Positions 11,120 to 22,032 of a stretch of DNA of 64,000 bases are shown piece after piece; positions within the stretch are counted from its first letter, which is position 1; the number at the start of each line of letters is the position of its first letter. The notes beneath the pieces are model-generated. The model saw only the letters and a list, made by a program, of their open reading frames with translations, searched no databases and was not told the origin of the DNA. The DNA lies in assembly GCF_023898315.1 (NCBI RefSeq), contig NC_064619.1:506512594-506576593 (forward strand). Direction: 5' to 3'. The stretch comes from Schistocerca nitens (taxonomy: Eukaryota > Arthropoda > Insecta > Orthoptera > Acrididae). Position numbers and translations under genes: made by a program.

Positions 11120-12039
11120 TACTTCCTTGATATATTCCAACCTCTGCCTTCCCCTACAGTTTTTACTATCTATAGCTCCATCCAGTACTATGCAAGTTAC
11201 CCCCTGATGCCTTAACAGATGTCCTATCGTATTGTCCCTTTTCCTTGTCAGTGGTTTCCATGCGTTATTTTCCTCGCCAGTTCCGAGGAGAAGTTTCTCC
11301 TTCCCTACATTGTCAGTCCGCCTAATTTTCAACATTCTTCTGCAGCACCACATCTCAAGGATTTCTGTGCTCTTCTGTTCTGGTTTCCCCACAGTCCATG
11401 TCTCACTACCATGCAATGTTGTGCTCCAAACGTCCTTTCTCAGAAATTTCTTCAAGTTAAAATCTATGTTTGATACTAGGAGACTTATCTTCGCCAGGAA
11501 TTCCTCCTCTGTCAGTGCTAATCTGCTTATTACGTCTTCCTTGCTCCGTTCATCATATGGTATTTTGCGGTCTAAGAAGCAGAATTCCTTAGCTTCGTCT
11601 ACTTCGTGATCCCCAATTGTAATGCTCCCTGCTCGCTGTTCTCATTTCTGATGCTTCTCAGTACTTTCGTCTTTCCTCGATTCACTCTCAATCCATATTC
11701 TGTAGTCATTAGGCAATTCATTCCATTCACCAGATCCTGTAATTCTTCTTCACTCTCACTGAGGATAGCAATGTCGTCAGCGAGTCTTACCATTGATATC
11801 CTTTCGCCATGAATTTTAGTCTCACTCTTGAATCTTTCTTGTTTTTCCGTCATTGCTTCTTCGATGTATAGATTGAACAGCAGGTGTGAAGAACTACATC
11901 CATGTCTTATGTCCTTTTTAATCCGAGCGCTTCGTTCCTGTTCTTCCACTCCTATTGTTCCCTCTTGGTTCTTATACGTATTGTATAATATCTGACTTTT
12001 CCTACAGCTTTCCTGAGAATTTCGAATACCTTGCACCAT
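11081..12039 (-). pseudogene. LINE reverse transcriptase, broken
   Basis: The upstream block (11599-12039) holds the palm motif MVRLADDIAILSESEEELQ, i.e. the catalytic LADD form of the usual (Y/F)xDD, followed by GLRVNRGKTKVLR. After a frame break the downstream block (11081-11455) gives SETWTVGKPEQK, EMWCCRRMLKIR and a degraded LRHQGVT region. Intact relatives use this polymerase to copy element RNA at a nicked target. At least one frameshift and the mariner-like insertion inactivate this copy. The last residues of the downstream block belong to the inserted element. Confidence 0.85.
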
Positions 12040-12323
12040 TTTACGTTGTCGAACGCTATTTTCAGGTCGACAAATCCAGTGGAAATGTCTTGATTTTTCT
12101 TCAGTCTTGCTTCCATTATCAACTACAACGGCAGAACTGCTTCTCTAGTGTCTTTAAATGTCTTAAAGCTACACTGGTCGTCATCTAATAAAACCTCAGT
12201 TTTCTTTTCTATTCTTCTGTATATTATTCCTGGCAGCAATTTGGATGTTTGAGCTGTTAAGCTGATTCTTCTATAATTCTCGCACTTTTCTGCTCTTGCA
12301 ATTTTCGGAATTGTGTGGATGAT

Positions 12324-12757
12324 TTATGGATGTGCATCTTATTGCATATACTTCACATGATTATATACACGAGAATAAGTACCATCACAGCTCCATAGAA
12401 TATCTTTATTCTATCACACGACTAGTTTTGCGGCACATTACCGCCATTCTCAGGGCCAACCACTGCAAAGAGCGTACTTTATTTCCTTTGCGCATTTGCT
12501 GTGAAATCCTTGTTACTAGCACACGTGGGTAGCTGTCATCAGGTGTCTATACTCGACAGCGTGTATAGTATAGATTCCTGATTGAAGGTAGCACACGTGT
12601 GTTAGTAACAAGGATTCCACAGTAAATGCACCAAGAAAATCAAATACTCTTTTGGCATTGGTAAGGCCTCAGGAAGGCGGTAATGTGTCGCCGAAACTAG
12701 TCGTGTGATAGAATAATTCTCAAGATACAGCTGTGGTGCAACTTCTTTTCATATGTC
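12324..12757. mobile_element. foldback element with 8-bp target duplication
   Basis: Almost the whole 434 bp is an imperfect palindrome. Outer arms share 'ttctatcacacgactagttt' and 'cacattaccgcc'. Inner arms share 'ccttgttacta' and 'cacacgtg'. The centre is near 'ctatactcgacagcgtgtatag' (about 12547-12568). The exact 8-bp duplication TGGATGAT lies at 12316-12323 and 12758-12765 and rejoins the LINE sequence. No coding capacity. An 8-bp duplication is typical of hAT elements, but the termini do not show clear hAT ends. Confidence 0.85.
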
Positions 12758-13052
12758 TGGATGATATTTTCCGAAAGTCTGATGGTGTATCACCAGTCTC
12801 ATATATTCTGCACACGAACGTGAATAGTTTCTTTTATTTTGAGGAATCAGCCTCAGTTTCACAAATTTTCTGGTCTTTAGCAGGTTTCGGCTAAATTAAT
12901 CTAGTTTTCTTCAGGAGCATAAAATTAGTAAAACATGCCAGAGTAAGGCAATGTTATCTATCTATTTTACGTTATTTCATTGTATATCTTCCAAAGCGCT
13001 TTCAAATTTTGATACTAATAATGGAGGTCATATATCTTCCCTGCGGACTCCT

Positions 13053-13550
13053 GTTTGAAGATATTTCAAGCCCCACTCTGTTCCCGTTGAATGAAAGCCA
13101 TCCTGAGCTTACGTTTCAGCAAGATAACGCCTGCTCGCACAAGGCTGGAGTTTCTACTGCTTGTCTGCGTGCTTGTTAAACCATTACTAGGCCAGAAAGC
13201 TCGCCCCGTCCCTCCCCAGTTGAAAATGTTTGGAAAATTATGGGCAGGACCTTCTAACCAGCTCGGGACATTGACGATCTAACGCGCCGTTTTGTCATAA
13301 TTTGGCGCGACATCCCTTAGGAGGACATCCAACAACTTTGTCAAACAGCACAAAGCCGTATAACTGCTTGCATAAGGGCCAGATGTGGACCAACGCGTTA
13401 GCGGCTCTTTCTCTTGAATAAATCATACAATTTTTCTGAAATTTGCGATTATTAGTTTGTCTCTATATATACGTCACATCTACAGATTCAGTCCTATTTG
13501 GATAACTTATAGGTGGTGCGACTTTTTTTTTGTCTTGTTATTTTAGAGCG
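13053..13550 (+). mobile_element. Tc1-like transposon, second part of the split copy
   Basis: It continues the copy interrupted at 10219. The reading 'ttacgtttcagcaagataac' corresponds to the FQQDNA motif with a frame defect. It runs through 'aaccagctcggga' and 'aactgcttgcataagg' to the non-coding 3' end, closing with 'ttttagagcg' and TA at 13551-13552. Frameshifts and stops make it non-functional. Confidence 0.8.
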
Positions 13551-13640
13551 TATAACATTGGTAATAACTTTCACCTTTTTTGGACGTAGGGTTACATTTC
13601 CGCTTTTTTGGGCGAAAATAAAGGTCCTTAACTTAATTCT

Positions 13641-14557
13641 TAATTAAGTGAGACGGGGTTGTAGCCTCTCCCCGATGTTATTCAGTCTGTATATTGAGCA
13701 AGCAGTAAAGGAAATAAAAGAAAAATTTGGAGTAGGTGTTAAAATGCATGGAGAAGAAATAAAAACTTTGAGTTTCGCCGATGACATTGTAATTCTGTCA
13801 GAGACAGCAAAGGACTTGGGAGAGCAGTTGAACGGAATGGACAGTGTCTTGAAAGGAGGATATAAGACGAACATCAACGAAAGCAAAACGAGGATAATGG
13901 AATGTAGTCGAATTAAGTCGGATGATGCTGAGGGAATTAGATTAGGAAATGAGACACTTAAAGTAGTAAAGGAGTTTTGCTATTTGGGTAAAAAAATAAC
14001 TGATGATGATCGAAGTAGAGAGGATATAAAATGTAGAATGGAAATGCCAAGGAAAGCGTTTCTGAAGAAGAAAAAATTGTTAACATCGAGGATTGATTTA
14101 AGTGGCAGGAAGTCGTTTCTAAAAGTATTTGTATGGAGTGTAGCCATGTATGGAAGTGAAACGTGGACGATAAATAGTTTGGACAAGAAGAGAATAGAAG
14201 CTTTCGAAATGTGGTGCTACAGAAGAATGCTGAAGATTAAATGCGTAGATCACATAACTAATGAGGAGGTATTGAATAGAATTGGAGAGAAGAGGAGTTT
14301 GTGACACAGCTTGACTAGAAGATGGGACCGGTTGGTAGGACATGTTTTGAGGCATCAAGGGATCACAAATTTAGCATTGGAGGGCAGCGTGGAGGGTAAA
14401 AATCATAGAGGGAGACCAAGAGATGAATACACAAAGCAGATTCAGAAGGATGTAGGTTGCAGTAGTTACTGGGAGATGAAGAAGCTTGCACAGGATAGAG
14501 TAGCATGGAGAGCTGCATCAAACCAGTCTCAGAACTGAAGACCACAACAACAACAAG
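13641..14557 (+). mobile_element. LINE, 5'-truncated 3' end (copy 1)
   Basis: It holds the RT palm to 3' terminus and ends 'gaagaccacaacaacaacaa', a short CAA repeat tail. A possible 8-bp target duplication TTAATTCT lies at 13633-13640 and 14558-14565. Close copies lie at 20348-21712 and 59360-60655. This is the best preserved of the three. Confidence 0.85.
13648..14538 (+). pseudogene. LINE reverse transcriptase C-terminal part with one internal stop
   Basis: The frame starts MRRGCSLSPMLFSLYIEQAV and carries the catalytic motif TLSFADDIVILSE, then GGYKTNINESKTRIM, SETWTINSLDKKRIEAFEMW and CYRRMLKI. A TGA at about 14302 replaces the Trp codon kept at the same place in the copy at 21.4 kb (RNLWHNL). 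After it the same frame continues through DRLVGHVLRHQGITNLALEG to RGRPRDEYTKQIQKDVG and ends at 14538. Endonuclease and fingers are absent because of 5' truncation. Confidence 0.85.
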
Positions 14558-14565
14558 TTAATTCT

Positions 14566-15998
14566 ACATTACCGAGAAAGGTAGGTGCCTTTAAACAAAA
14601 CAGTATTCAGTTGAAATACTGACTGTATTCTGATTTCCGTCAGATATTCTTGATCACCAGCTCTGTTCGGTCATACAGATTTAATTAGCGAGGCGATCTG
14701 AAGCGATAAGGACGTTTCCGCGTCCACGCGCCGTCCCTGCCCTTCCGTCGCAGCAGGTAGGCCGCCGCGGCCGACTGCCGCCCCGGCGCTGGGCGACGCC
14801 AATAAATCACCGCCCCGCGCGGGCAGTCAGTGTGCGGCGCTTTTCCGAAAGCGCCGGCCCGCCGCTATGACACTTTAATATGTTTAGATATAGTCGCGCC
14901 GTATCAGGCCGGCCCGAGTGGCATGAATAAAATATGGCGGAGGCTGGTCTGGGCGGACCGTGGGCCGCGGATGGGCGGCGCTGCGCTGTCACTCGGTTTG
15001 AATTGCTAATGTCCGCCCGCGCGCTCCAGCCACCCATCCACGCCGGTACTGTGCGGTGCAGCAAGCGGGCGTCGCTCGCACTTTCAACACCCTCGCCGCT
15101 CTTGTTTCATCCTTTGATCCACTGCCTTATTTTTCAAACTATTGCTCTCGCACCAGTCTGCATTCTGCTCTCTTGTCAGTGAATATAGGTGAATGTTATT
15201 ATGAGAAACGTCGACCAAAGTCCGAAATAGTCCTTTTTTCCAGAACAGATGCAGATAGTCGAATTGACGGTCGCTGAAACGCGAAGGTTTCACTTTGTAG
15301 CGGAGTGTTCACTGATTCTAAACTCTATGGTACCTTAAAACAGTGTGTTGGATTGGGGCTACATCCCGATACTTTTCATTCCACGGTCAGTGCTCCTATT
15401 GACTGAGCTGTCCAGCCATTACCTCTCTCCTGCTTACTAAACGTTGCAGAAGTTGTCTTGACACCTAACTGGGCTAGCACTCATACTGTGGAGTTCGGAA
15501 GATACGAGAGGGTACTGGAGGAATGAAGACTGCGTGGACGCGTCGTGAGTCGTGTTTGGTTAGCTAAGTTCGTCGCCTGTCGCTTATTTGGCGAGCATCC
15601 CTTGCTCAGCATGTGTGCAGGTTAAAACATTAGAATGTTATTCCTGCAAAACATCTCGATGTGGTGTTATCATTACTTGACTTGCTGGATTGACCTGAGG
15701 TGATGTGGAGATGCCTGTCCTGAAACTGAAGTGGAGAGATTTGCAGCTGGTGATGTGGAGGTGAGCTATCCTCTGGCTGCTGCGGAGAAAATTATTCTCA
15801 CAGCTGGTCTGGCCAATGTGTTGTCGGCCTGCCGTGTTATCTGTCGCACAGGACGAGCCGATTGTGGGACTGACCTGACTTCTCGTAGAAGGCACATACA
15901 GTCTGCCGGATTCCGTCGCGCAAAAACGGAATTCCACTGTCTTCTTGCCGCAGACGAGTTGAATATAACTTCCGGAGCTGCAGTGTGAGTTTGAAAGC
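14566..15998. other. unassigned sequence including a GC/CpG-rich block (about 14690-15065)
   Basis: The block at 14690-15065 is unusually rich in CpG for this window ('gccgccgcggccgactgccg', 'gcgccggcccgccg') and carries AT-rich islands such as 'cactttaatatg'. No coding frame fits it. It may be a promoter or enhancer of an unseen gene. The remainder (15066-15998) shows nothing recognised. Confidence 0.4.
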
Positions 15999-16013
15999 TC
16001 TGTTCTGCACCCT

Positions 16014-17789
16014 CTACAGTGACGCTATGAACCTTTCAGCGGCTTTCCCTCCACACCGTGGTCGTGTACTCAGCACCGGTCTCAACAGTGTTAGGTAGAG
16101 CGTAATGCCATGGTGCGGCAGCGACGACGACTGTGGATCAAGCGGCGTGTATAGGGCGCAGAGACACCATGCTGCTCTGCTTCTGATGTCACGTATGTAC
16201 GGGTCCCAGGTGAGGGTCACCCTGAGGTACTTCACAATTTTCGTCCATGGGATAGAGTCTCCCATGATGTTTACAGATCTGGCGTCAGCTTTATTTGGCT
16301 AAAAGTTGCGACTCCGCTCTTGGATTGATTGAATTTAAGTGGCCACTTCATCGTCCATGCTCCCAGTCCGTCGCACCCGACTTGTAGGCGGCTTCTCATT
16401 ATCTGGACGTTTATGCTCCAAATGATAAGCACTTTATAATCCGCATAAAGCATCAGTTCTGCGCGAGTCACCTGCGGTGCATTGGCAGTGTTCAGGGAGT
16501 ACAGCAAGGAGGGCCGAATACCGACCCCCGTGGCACCTCCCCTCCTTCCCCTCCCCTGTATCGGCCACTATCTTCTGTTGTCTGCCCTCACAAGGAAAGT
16601 CCTTCCATTGAGATGAGACCAAAAAAGTATTCAGACCAAAGAAGTATCCTATGCGATGTTGGTATTCCAAGTTCGAAGAGATTACACAGGAGACTCTCAC
16701 GCTACACGCAGTCAAATGCCGTGGACACGTCGAGAAACACTCCATACACTTCCATCACCGGCTCCATCAGTAGCAGCAGTTCCTGAGAGGTGGAACGGCC
16801 GCTTTGAAACGCAAACTGTTCGTCTGGTACGATCCTCTCTTGAGTGATGTGTTGCATCAGCTTCTGATACTACAGCGTCTGTAACAGGAGACGGATGAGG
16901 GCAAGCTAATGGACCTGTAGCTGTTTGCCTGACACGGGTCGTTGCCTCAAGCATTAGCGCAGCGTTTCGTATCTGGTTGGTGGGTGAGCTGCCATTCATG
17001 GAACAGCCTATTCTCCTCGATGATCATCGCCTGTATGTGGAGCGGAAGTTGGGATGAGAAATCTCGTGGCCTTTGTGGCTATCTCAGAGTGTCTGCATCT
17101 GCTGCTCGGAGTGCTTTGCGGTTGAGAGATGCCAGTGCTGTGTCGGTTCCGCTTGCTCAGGGACAGGTACATCGACGAGTAAGTCGAACACCTTTCCTCA
17201 TAAGCGTTCGCCATCTGTGTTTCAGTGGTTTGGGCAGCTAGGTGGCAGCATTATGGAGATAAGATCCATGTCAAAATGATAGGGACTTGATCCAGTGACA
17301 GGACGTTTCCCATTGTGGCCGACTTGAACTGCCTGCCTGTCGAGCACGTCCAGCAGGCCTCTGATGGAAAAGCAGGTGGGGTCGAATTGCCTCACAGTGA
17401 AAGTGCCATTTTGTTGTAAGACGAAGGAAGACGACACGAACTGGTATTTGTAAGGCGAGAACATTTGGTGTTATTTGCGCTGAAATCGCTCACAGTGAAA
17501 CGTCGTCCCCCATGGCCAGCATGACATCGACGTCCGCCTCGTGCAACAGTCTTCTGGGCGGCCAGTAGACTATAACAAAGACAATCTTCCCGGTGTTGAC
17601 AGCCACCCAGCGATTTACAGCATGCCTGTCAATGCGGTAGCAGCTGTAGTTGGCTGCCCACACGTTGACCCCAGGTTTGAAGAAAGTTTCCTGTACGAGG
17701 CATGTGTCGATCAGGCCGTCCAGTATAAATTGACGAAATGTGCCCTTCTAGGACCAGAGACTATTCACATTAAATGTGCAAACGGTTAG
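16014..17789 (-). pseudogene. LINE ORF2 (endonuclease plus reverse transcriptase) remnant
   Basis: Readable blocks on the minus strand are: an endonuclease-like NVNSLWS motif (about 17750); FLDVSTAFD-like words split over frames (about 16.7 kb); VTRAELMLYADYKVLI (16.27-16.5 kb), where the expected YADD has become YADY; and IPWTKIVKYLRVTLTW to LYLTLLRPVL (16.01-16.27 kb), the conserved 'thumb' region after the palm. Multiple frameshifts and the altered catalytic motif make it dead. Confidence 0.75.
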
Positions 17790-18159
17790 TTCACTGATGT
17801 AACCTTATCAATGATGAGCCTGGTTGTTCCTGAAGGGTGGTTGTAACAGCATCAACAAGGACCGGTAGTTGACTAAGGAGTTGGTTCACTGACTGTAAGA
17901 GGTTTCAACTTCTGGTCTCACTCGAGGTGAGGCTGACTGTGGCGGGGACCTGCAGAGCCGGACATCAAACCGCCACTGGTCGTCGACTGCTCGCTGCTGC
18001 TCTGAGTACTACAGCTGTGTAGTGGGGTTAGGATGCTAAGTATGCTAAGTACGACGTCCACTCCCACACACTGCAACCTGTGGTGTCGCTGGCGGAGCTG
18101 GTATGCCGGTTTCTGCTGTTGTCAGTGGTCGAATGCCTTTCCTCTGATGATGTCCATGA

Positions 18160-18333
18160 AGATGGAGCCTGACTCCACTCTTCTTGCTGCTTTTGTCTCT
18201 TAAATGTAATGCAGCCTCTGTAATTTGTCAAATGGGAGCCGCTACAGTTGCAACACTCGGCTGGGTGTTTCTTCTTGTTTGTGCAGACCTCGCTCTCGTG
18301 TGACTCAGCGCATTTGGTGTACCAGATTGGCAT
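18160..18333 (-). pseudogene. LINE ORF1 (gag-like) zinc-knuckle remnant
   Basis: The minus-strand translation MPIWYTKCAESHESEVCTNK, then HPAECCNCSGSHLTNYRGC, shows spaced Cys/His residues of CCHC zinc knuckles as found near the C-terminus of Jockey-group ORF1 proteins, which bind element RNA. Upstream Gln/Ser-rich sequence at 18.7-19.1 kb may be the N-terminal part. Confidence 0.7.
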
Positions 18334-19490
18334 GAAGAACTACATGGTCCATGCCCTGACAGGAGTAGCACTGAGCTCTTCTGCCCTTGATATGAAAAGG
18401 CTCCACTGCCACTCGGATGTCAGTTATCCTGTAGGTGGGAGATTTTTCTTCCAGCACTTAGACATGTCCCTGATCTTCCTTGGCGACTCCATGATACTGG
18501 AGGACCGAATACCATAGCTCATGTTCTCCAGTTTCTTCTTCAGGTACTATGGTGCCATCTTTAGGAGTTTTAGAGGCTTTGTGTTATGTGTAAAACAATG
18601 CAGCTCTTTCTTGGCGACACCATCACCTTACGAAATTCCTCGATCGTGGCGATTTGTAGGTAGTACAGATCGTTTCTGGCAACGCGGATGTCTGTTGTAG
18701 TGGCAGCCTGCTTTACCTTCTGCTGAAAATCCTTATTAGGGCCCTCGGGCAGTGTTGTCCTCCGCAAAAGCTTCCTGCATTTCTGCTTACCGGTTTGCTT
18801 TCAGAAGCGCTTTTGATTGCATCGACTCGAGCACCTGGGTCGTGGTGCCGTGTGCTTCCGCTCGCTGACAACAAAACCATCTTCTTGTGGTGCTGGTACA
18901 CCGTCTTCTCTCTGTGTTCTTCTCTTTGGTTAATGACTGTAAGTGATGGCTTATGGGGTGGAGGAGGGGGGGAGGGGGAGAATCGTCCTCACCTTGACGG
19001 CTCGACTTCTGTTCGATGCCTGCATGTCCTTCATGGGCTGGTATTGCGACGTGGCTTCGGAAAAACGACCCTTCTGGTGCGAAGGGATTGCTTCGTTCGC
19101 TGAAGCACCTCACGTTGCTACGTCATATGTGGCGGCGGACTGCGCCGTGGCAACCTTGATTTTTGGAATGCAAACGGTCTCCGTCTCATATCGGTAGACC
19201 TGCCCACCAGTGGCAAGGCAGTGGCCACGATCAGGAATTCTGCAAGTCCACACCTACTCTGCGACAGCGTTTGGTCATGGCTACGTGCATTCGCGGACAT
19301 GACTGCGTTCGCGGTGCGACGCCAGAATCTGTTCGTGGTTTCTGTCTTGTGGTGCAAACGAGTTGGGATGAGAGCATCTGCCGTCGTGTACATCCTCCTT
19401 CCCCTCGAGTCAGTGTGTTAGTGGCGGATTTCGTTTGCAGCCAAGGCTGTGAACGTTGTTTTCGTCGTTTTCATCTCGTCTGAGTTCACT

Positions 19491-20141
19491 ATGGGTTGAG
19501 GGCCACATGAGCCACCGACAGTAAAATCTCTGCCCCAAGCCGTTAGTTTCGCTATAGCGATAGTCTCTGTTTGATCACCCTGCAATATACAAGTTTCGAG
19601 AACACTACATTTTGCTGGGAAACGACAAGATAATTTGCTCTTTTAGAAGCCTCGCCACTCAGAGTTTCTAGCGGAGCACATGCAAGTCTACACCGCACCT
19701 CTGATCGAGCTGGACTCAATGCGGGCTCAGTTGTTAAGTGCGTTTCTCGTGGAAGACAGGGTTACAGACTGGAGTGTCAGTCCGGCATGCGATTTCAAAC
19801 TGCCAAGGAATTTCGAATCAGGTCACCTTCCGTTGTAGAGTGAAATATCCGTTCTGGAAACAATCCACTAAGCTGCGTCTGAGCCACTTCTCTGCGATAT
19901 ACTTTCTTCTAAGCAAGGAAGAGGAACACGGAAGTACTAAGGAATGAAGAGAGACGCTTGAAGTTCTCTAAGGCTATCGGTACTGCCTTAAGGAGTAGCT
20001 CAATGGGCGGTTCAGTTGAAGAGGAATGGACATCGCTCGCATAGTCCTATCACCTTCGACAGATGAAACCTATCATTCTATCTACATAGTGTGATCTGCC
20101 CGTTAGCACAATTGAGAACCACACAATGTGTAAGACATTTT
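19491..20141. other. unassigned sequence
   Basis: No feature recognised between the Jockey-type LINE and the next SINE. Confidence 0.35.
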
Positions 20142-20347
20142 GGCCGGCCGGTGTGGCCGTGCGGTTCTAGGCGCTTCAGTCTGGAACCGCGTGACCGCTA
20201 CGGTCGCAGGTTCGAATCCTGCCTCGGGCATGAATGTGTGTGATGTCCTTAAGTTAGTTAGGTTTAAGTAGTTCTAAGTTCTAGGGGACTGATGACCACA
20301 GATGTTAAGTCCCATAGTGTTCAGAGCCATTTGAACCATTTGAACCA
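20142..20347 (+). mobile_element. SINE family A, full length
   Basis: It begins ggccggccggtgtgg, with the B-box GGTTCGAATCC near 20209, and the common body and tail ending 'tttgaacca'. It abuts the LINE at 20348. No convincing target duplication was seen on the left side. Confidence 0.9.
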
Positions 20348-21712
20348 TGTGACAGGTGAAATACCCACAAACTTCAAGAAGAATATAATAACTTCAATCC
20401 CAAAGAAAGCAGATGTTTACAGATGTGAAAATGACCGAACTATCAGTTTAATAAGTCACAGCTGCAAAATAATAACACGATTTCTTTACAGACGAATGGA
20501 AAAACTGGTAGAAGCTGACCTCGGGGAAGATCAGCTTGGATTTTGTCGAAATGTAGGAACACGTGAGGCAATACTGAGCCTACGACTTACCTTAGAAGGT
20601 AGATTAAGAAAAGGCAAAACTACGTTTCTAGCATTTTTACACTTAGGAAATCTTTTGACAGTGTTGACTAGAATACTCTTTCAAATTTTGAAGGTGGCAG
20701 GGGTAAAATTAAGGGAGCGAAAGGCTATTTACAATTTGTACAGAAACCAGGTGGTAGTTATAAGAGTGGAGGAGGCATGAAAGCGAAGCAATGGATGGGA
20801 AGGGAGTGAGACGGGGTTGTAGCCTATCCACGATGTTATTCAATCTATATATTGAGCAAGCAGTAAAGGAAACAAAAGAAAAATTCGGAGTAGGAATTCT
20901 AATCCATGGAGCAGACATAAAAACTTTGAGCTTCGCCGATGACATTGTAATTCTGTCAGAAACATCAAAGGACCTGGAAGAGCAGTTGAGCGGAATGGAC
21001 AGTGTCTTGAAAGGAGGATATAAAATGAACATCAACAAAAGCAAAACGAGGATAATGGAATGTAGTCGAATTAAATTGGGTGATGCTGAGAGAATTAGAT
21101 CAAGAAATGAGACACTTAAAGTAGTAAATGAGTTTTGCTATTTGGGGAGCAAAATAACTGATGATGGTAGAAGTAGAGAGGATATAAAATGTAGACTGGC
21201 AATGACAAGGAAAGTGTTTCTGAAGAAGAAAAATTTGTTAACATCGTGTATAGATTTAAGTGTCTGGAAGTCGTTTCTGAAAGTAAGTGTTTCCTATGGA
21301 AGTGAAACGTGGACGATAAATAGTTTGGACAAGAAGAGAATAGAAGCTTTCGAAATGTGGTGCTAGAGAAGAACGCTGAAGATTAGATGGGTAGATCACA
21401 TAACTAATGACGGGGTATTGAATAGAATTGGGGAGAAGAGAAATTTGTGGCACAACTTGACTAGAAGAAGGGATCGGTTGGTAGGACATGTTCTGAGGCA
21501 TCAAGGGATCACCAATTTAGTACTGGAGGGCAGCGTGGAGGGTAAAAATCATAGTGGGAGACCAAGAGATGAATACACTAAGCATATTCAGGAGGATGTA
21601 GGTTGCAGTAGTTACTGGGAGATGAAGAAGCTTGCACAGGGTAGAGTAGCATGGAGAGTTGCATCAAACCAGTCTCTGGATGGACTGAAGACCACAACAA
21701 CAGCAGCAGTCT
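20348..21712 (+). mobile_element. LINE, 5'-truncated (copy 2)
   Basis: Same family as 13641-14557 but longer at its 5' side, with RT fingers present. It ends 'gaagaccacaacaacagcag'. It is broken by a frame change near 20780 and a stop at 21364. Confidence 0.85.
20360..21700 (+). pseudogene. LINE reverse transcriptase, frameshifted
   Basis: First block: ITSIPKKADVYRCENDRTIS then SCKIITRFLYRRMEK and EDQLGFCRNVGTREAI (finger motifs). After a frame change near 20780 the second block carries VRRGCSLSTMLFNLYIEQAV, TLSFADDIVILSETSK and SETWTINSLDKKRIEAFEMW. A TAG at 21364-21366 stands where copy 1 has Tyr. The same frame then continues to RLVGHVLRHQGITNLVLEG and the C-terminus near 21700. Confidence 0.85.
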
Positions 21713-21829
21713 TCACCAACGCCAGTCATGTAAATTAACCAATCTCTGCCTCAAGGTAATGGTGAGAACCATCGAAACGCTTAGTGGCAAAATAAATAAG
21801 TGACTGACCCAGAAACTGTTTCATTTGGA

Positions 21830-22019
21830 ATGTGAATGTATGATTTCCCGGCGTATACAGCTGGCGAAGAGTTCTCGGGCTTCCAGCCGGGTGGCGGTGT
21901 CTTCGAACTGCGACGTTTCGACGAGTGACATACTCATCATCTTCTGGCGAAGTGCACTTCGAAACGTCGCAGTTTGGAGACACCGCCACCCGGCTGGAAG
22001 CCCGAGAACTCTTCGCCAG
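21830..22019. mobile_element. short foldback element with hammerhead-like motif
   Basis: Left arm about 21858-21927 and right arm about 21953-22022 are near-perfect inverted repeats of about 70 bp ('ctggcgaagagttctcgggc', 'ccgggtggcggtgtc'). A 13-bp direct repeat CTGTTTCATTTGG at 21817-21829 and 22020-22032 fits a target duplication that overlaps the arm by a few bases. The loop region carries, on the minus strand at 21915-21946, CAGAAGA, one spacer base, a 7-bp stem and GAAAC. Confidence 0.75.
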
Positions 22020-22032
22020 CTGTTTCATTTGG

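Larger units (their letters stand above)
10220..13052 (-). mobile_element. non-LTR retrotransposon (LINE), 3' portion, inserted in a Tc1 element
   Basis: On the minus strand the element runs from about 13052 to an A-rich 3' end at about 10220. Fragments of reverse transcriptase and C-terminal domain are readable in several frames. It is interrupted by a mariner-like element (10337-11119) and by a foldback element (12324-12757). Clade assignment by eye is uncertain. It belongs to the common arthropod 'endonuclease-reverse transcriptase' type (RTE/Jockey-like). Confidence 0.85.
15999..19490 (-). mobile_element. decayed Jockey/I-type LINE
   Basis: The minus strand reads, from 19.5 kb downwards: ORF1-like basic sequence, a zinc-knuckle region (about 18.2-18.3 kb), endonuclease-like sequence (17.0-17.9 kb), then reverse transcriptase and the C-terminal part (16.0-17.0 kb), all broken by many frameshifts. 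The order gag-EN-RT is that of the Jockey/I group. The 3' end is missing at about 16.0 kb. GC content and codon use differ from the AT-rich surroundings. Confidence 0.8.

Noticed and set aside
16942-17279. Plus-strand genes in the 16-19 kb region
   Set aside because: They are complements of the decayed minus-strand LINE; the recognisable motifs are all on the minus strand.
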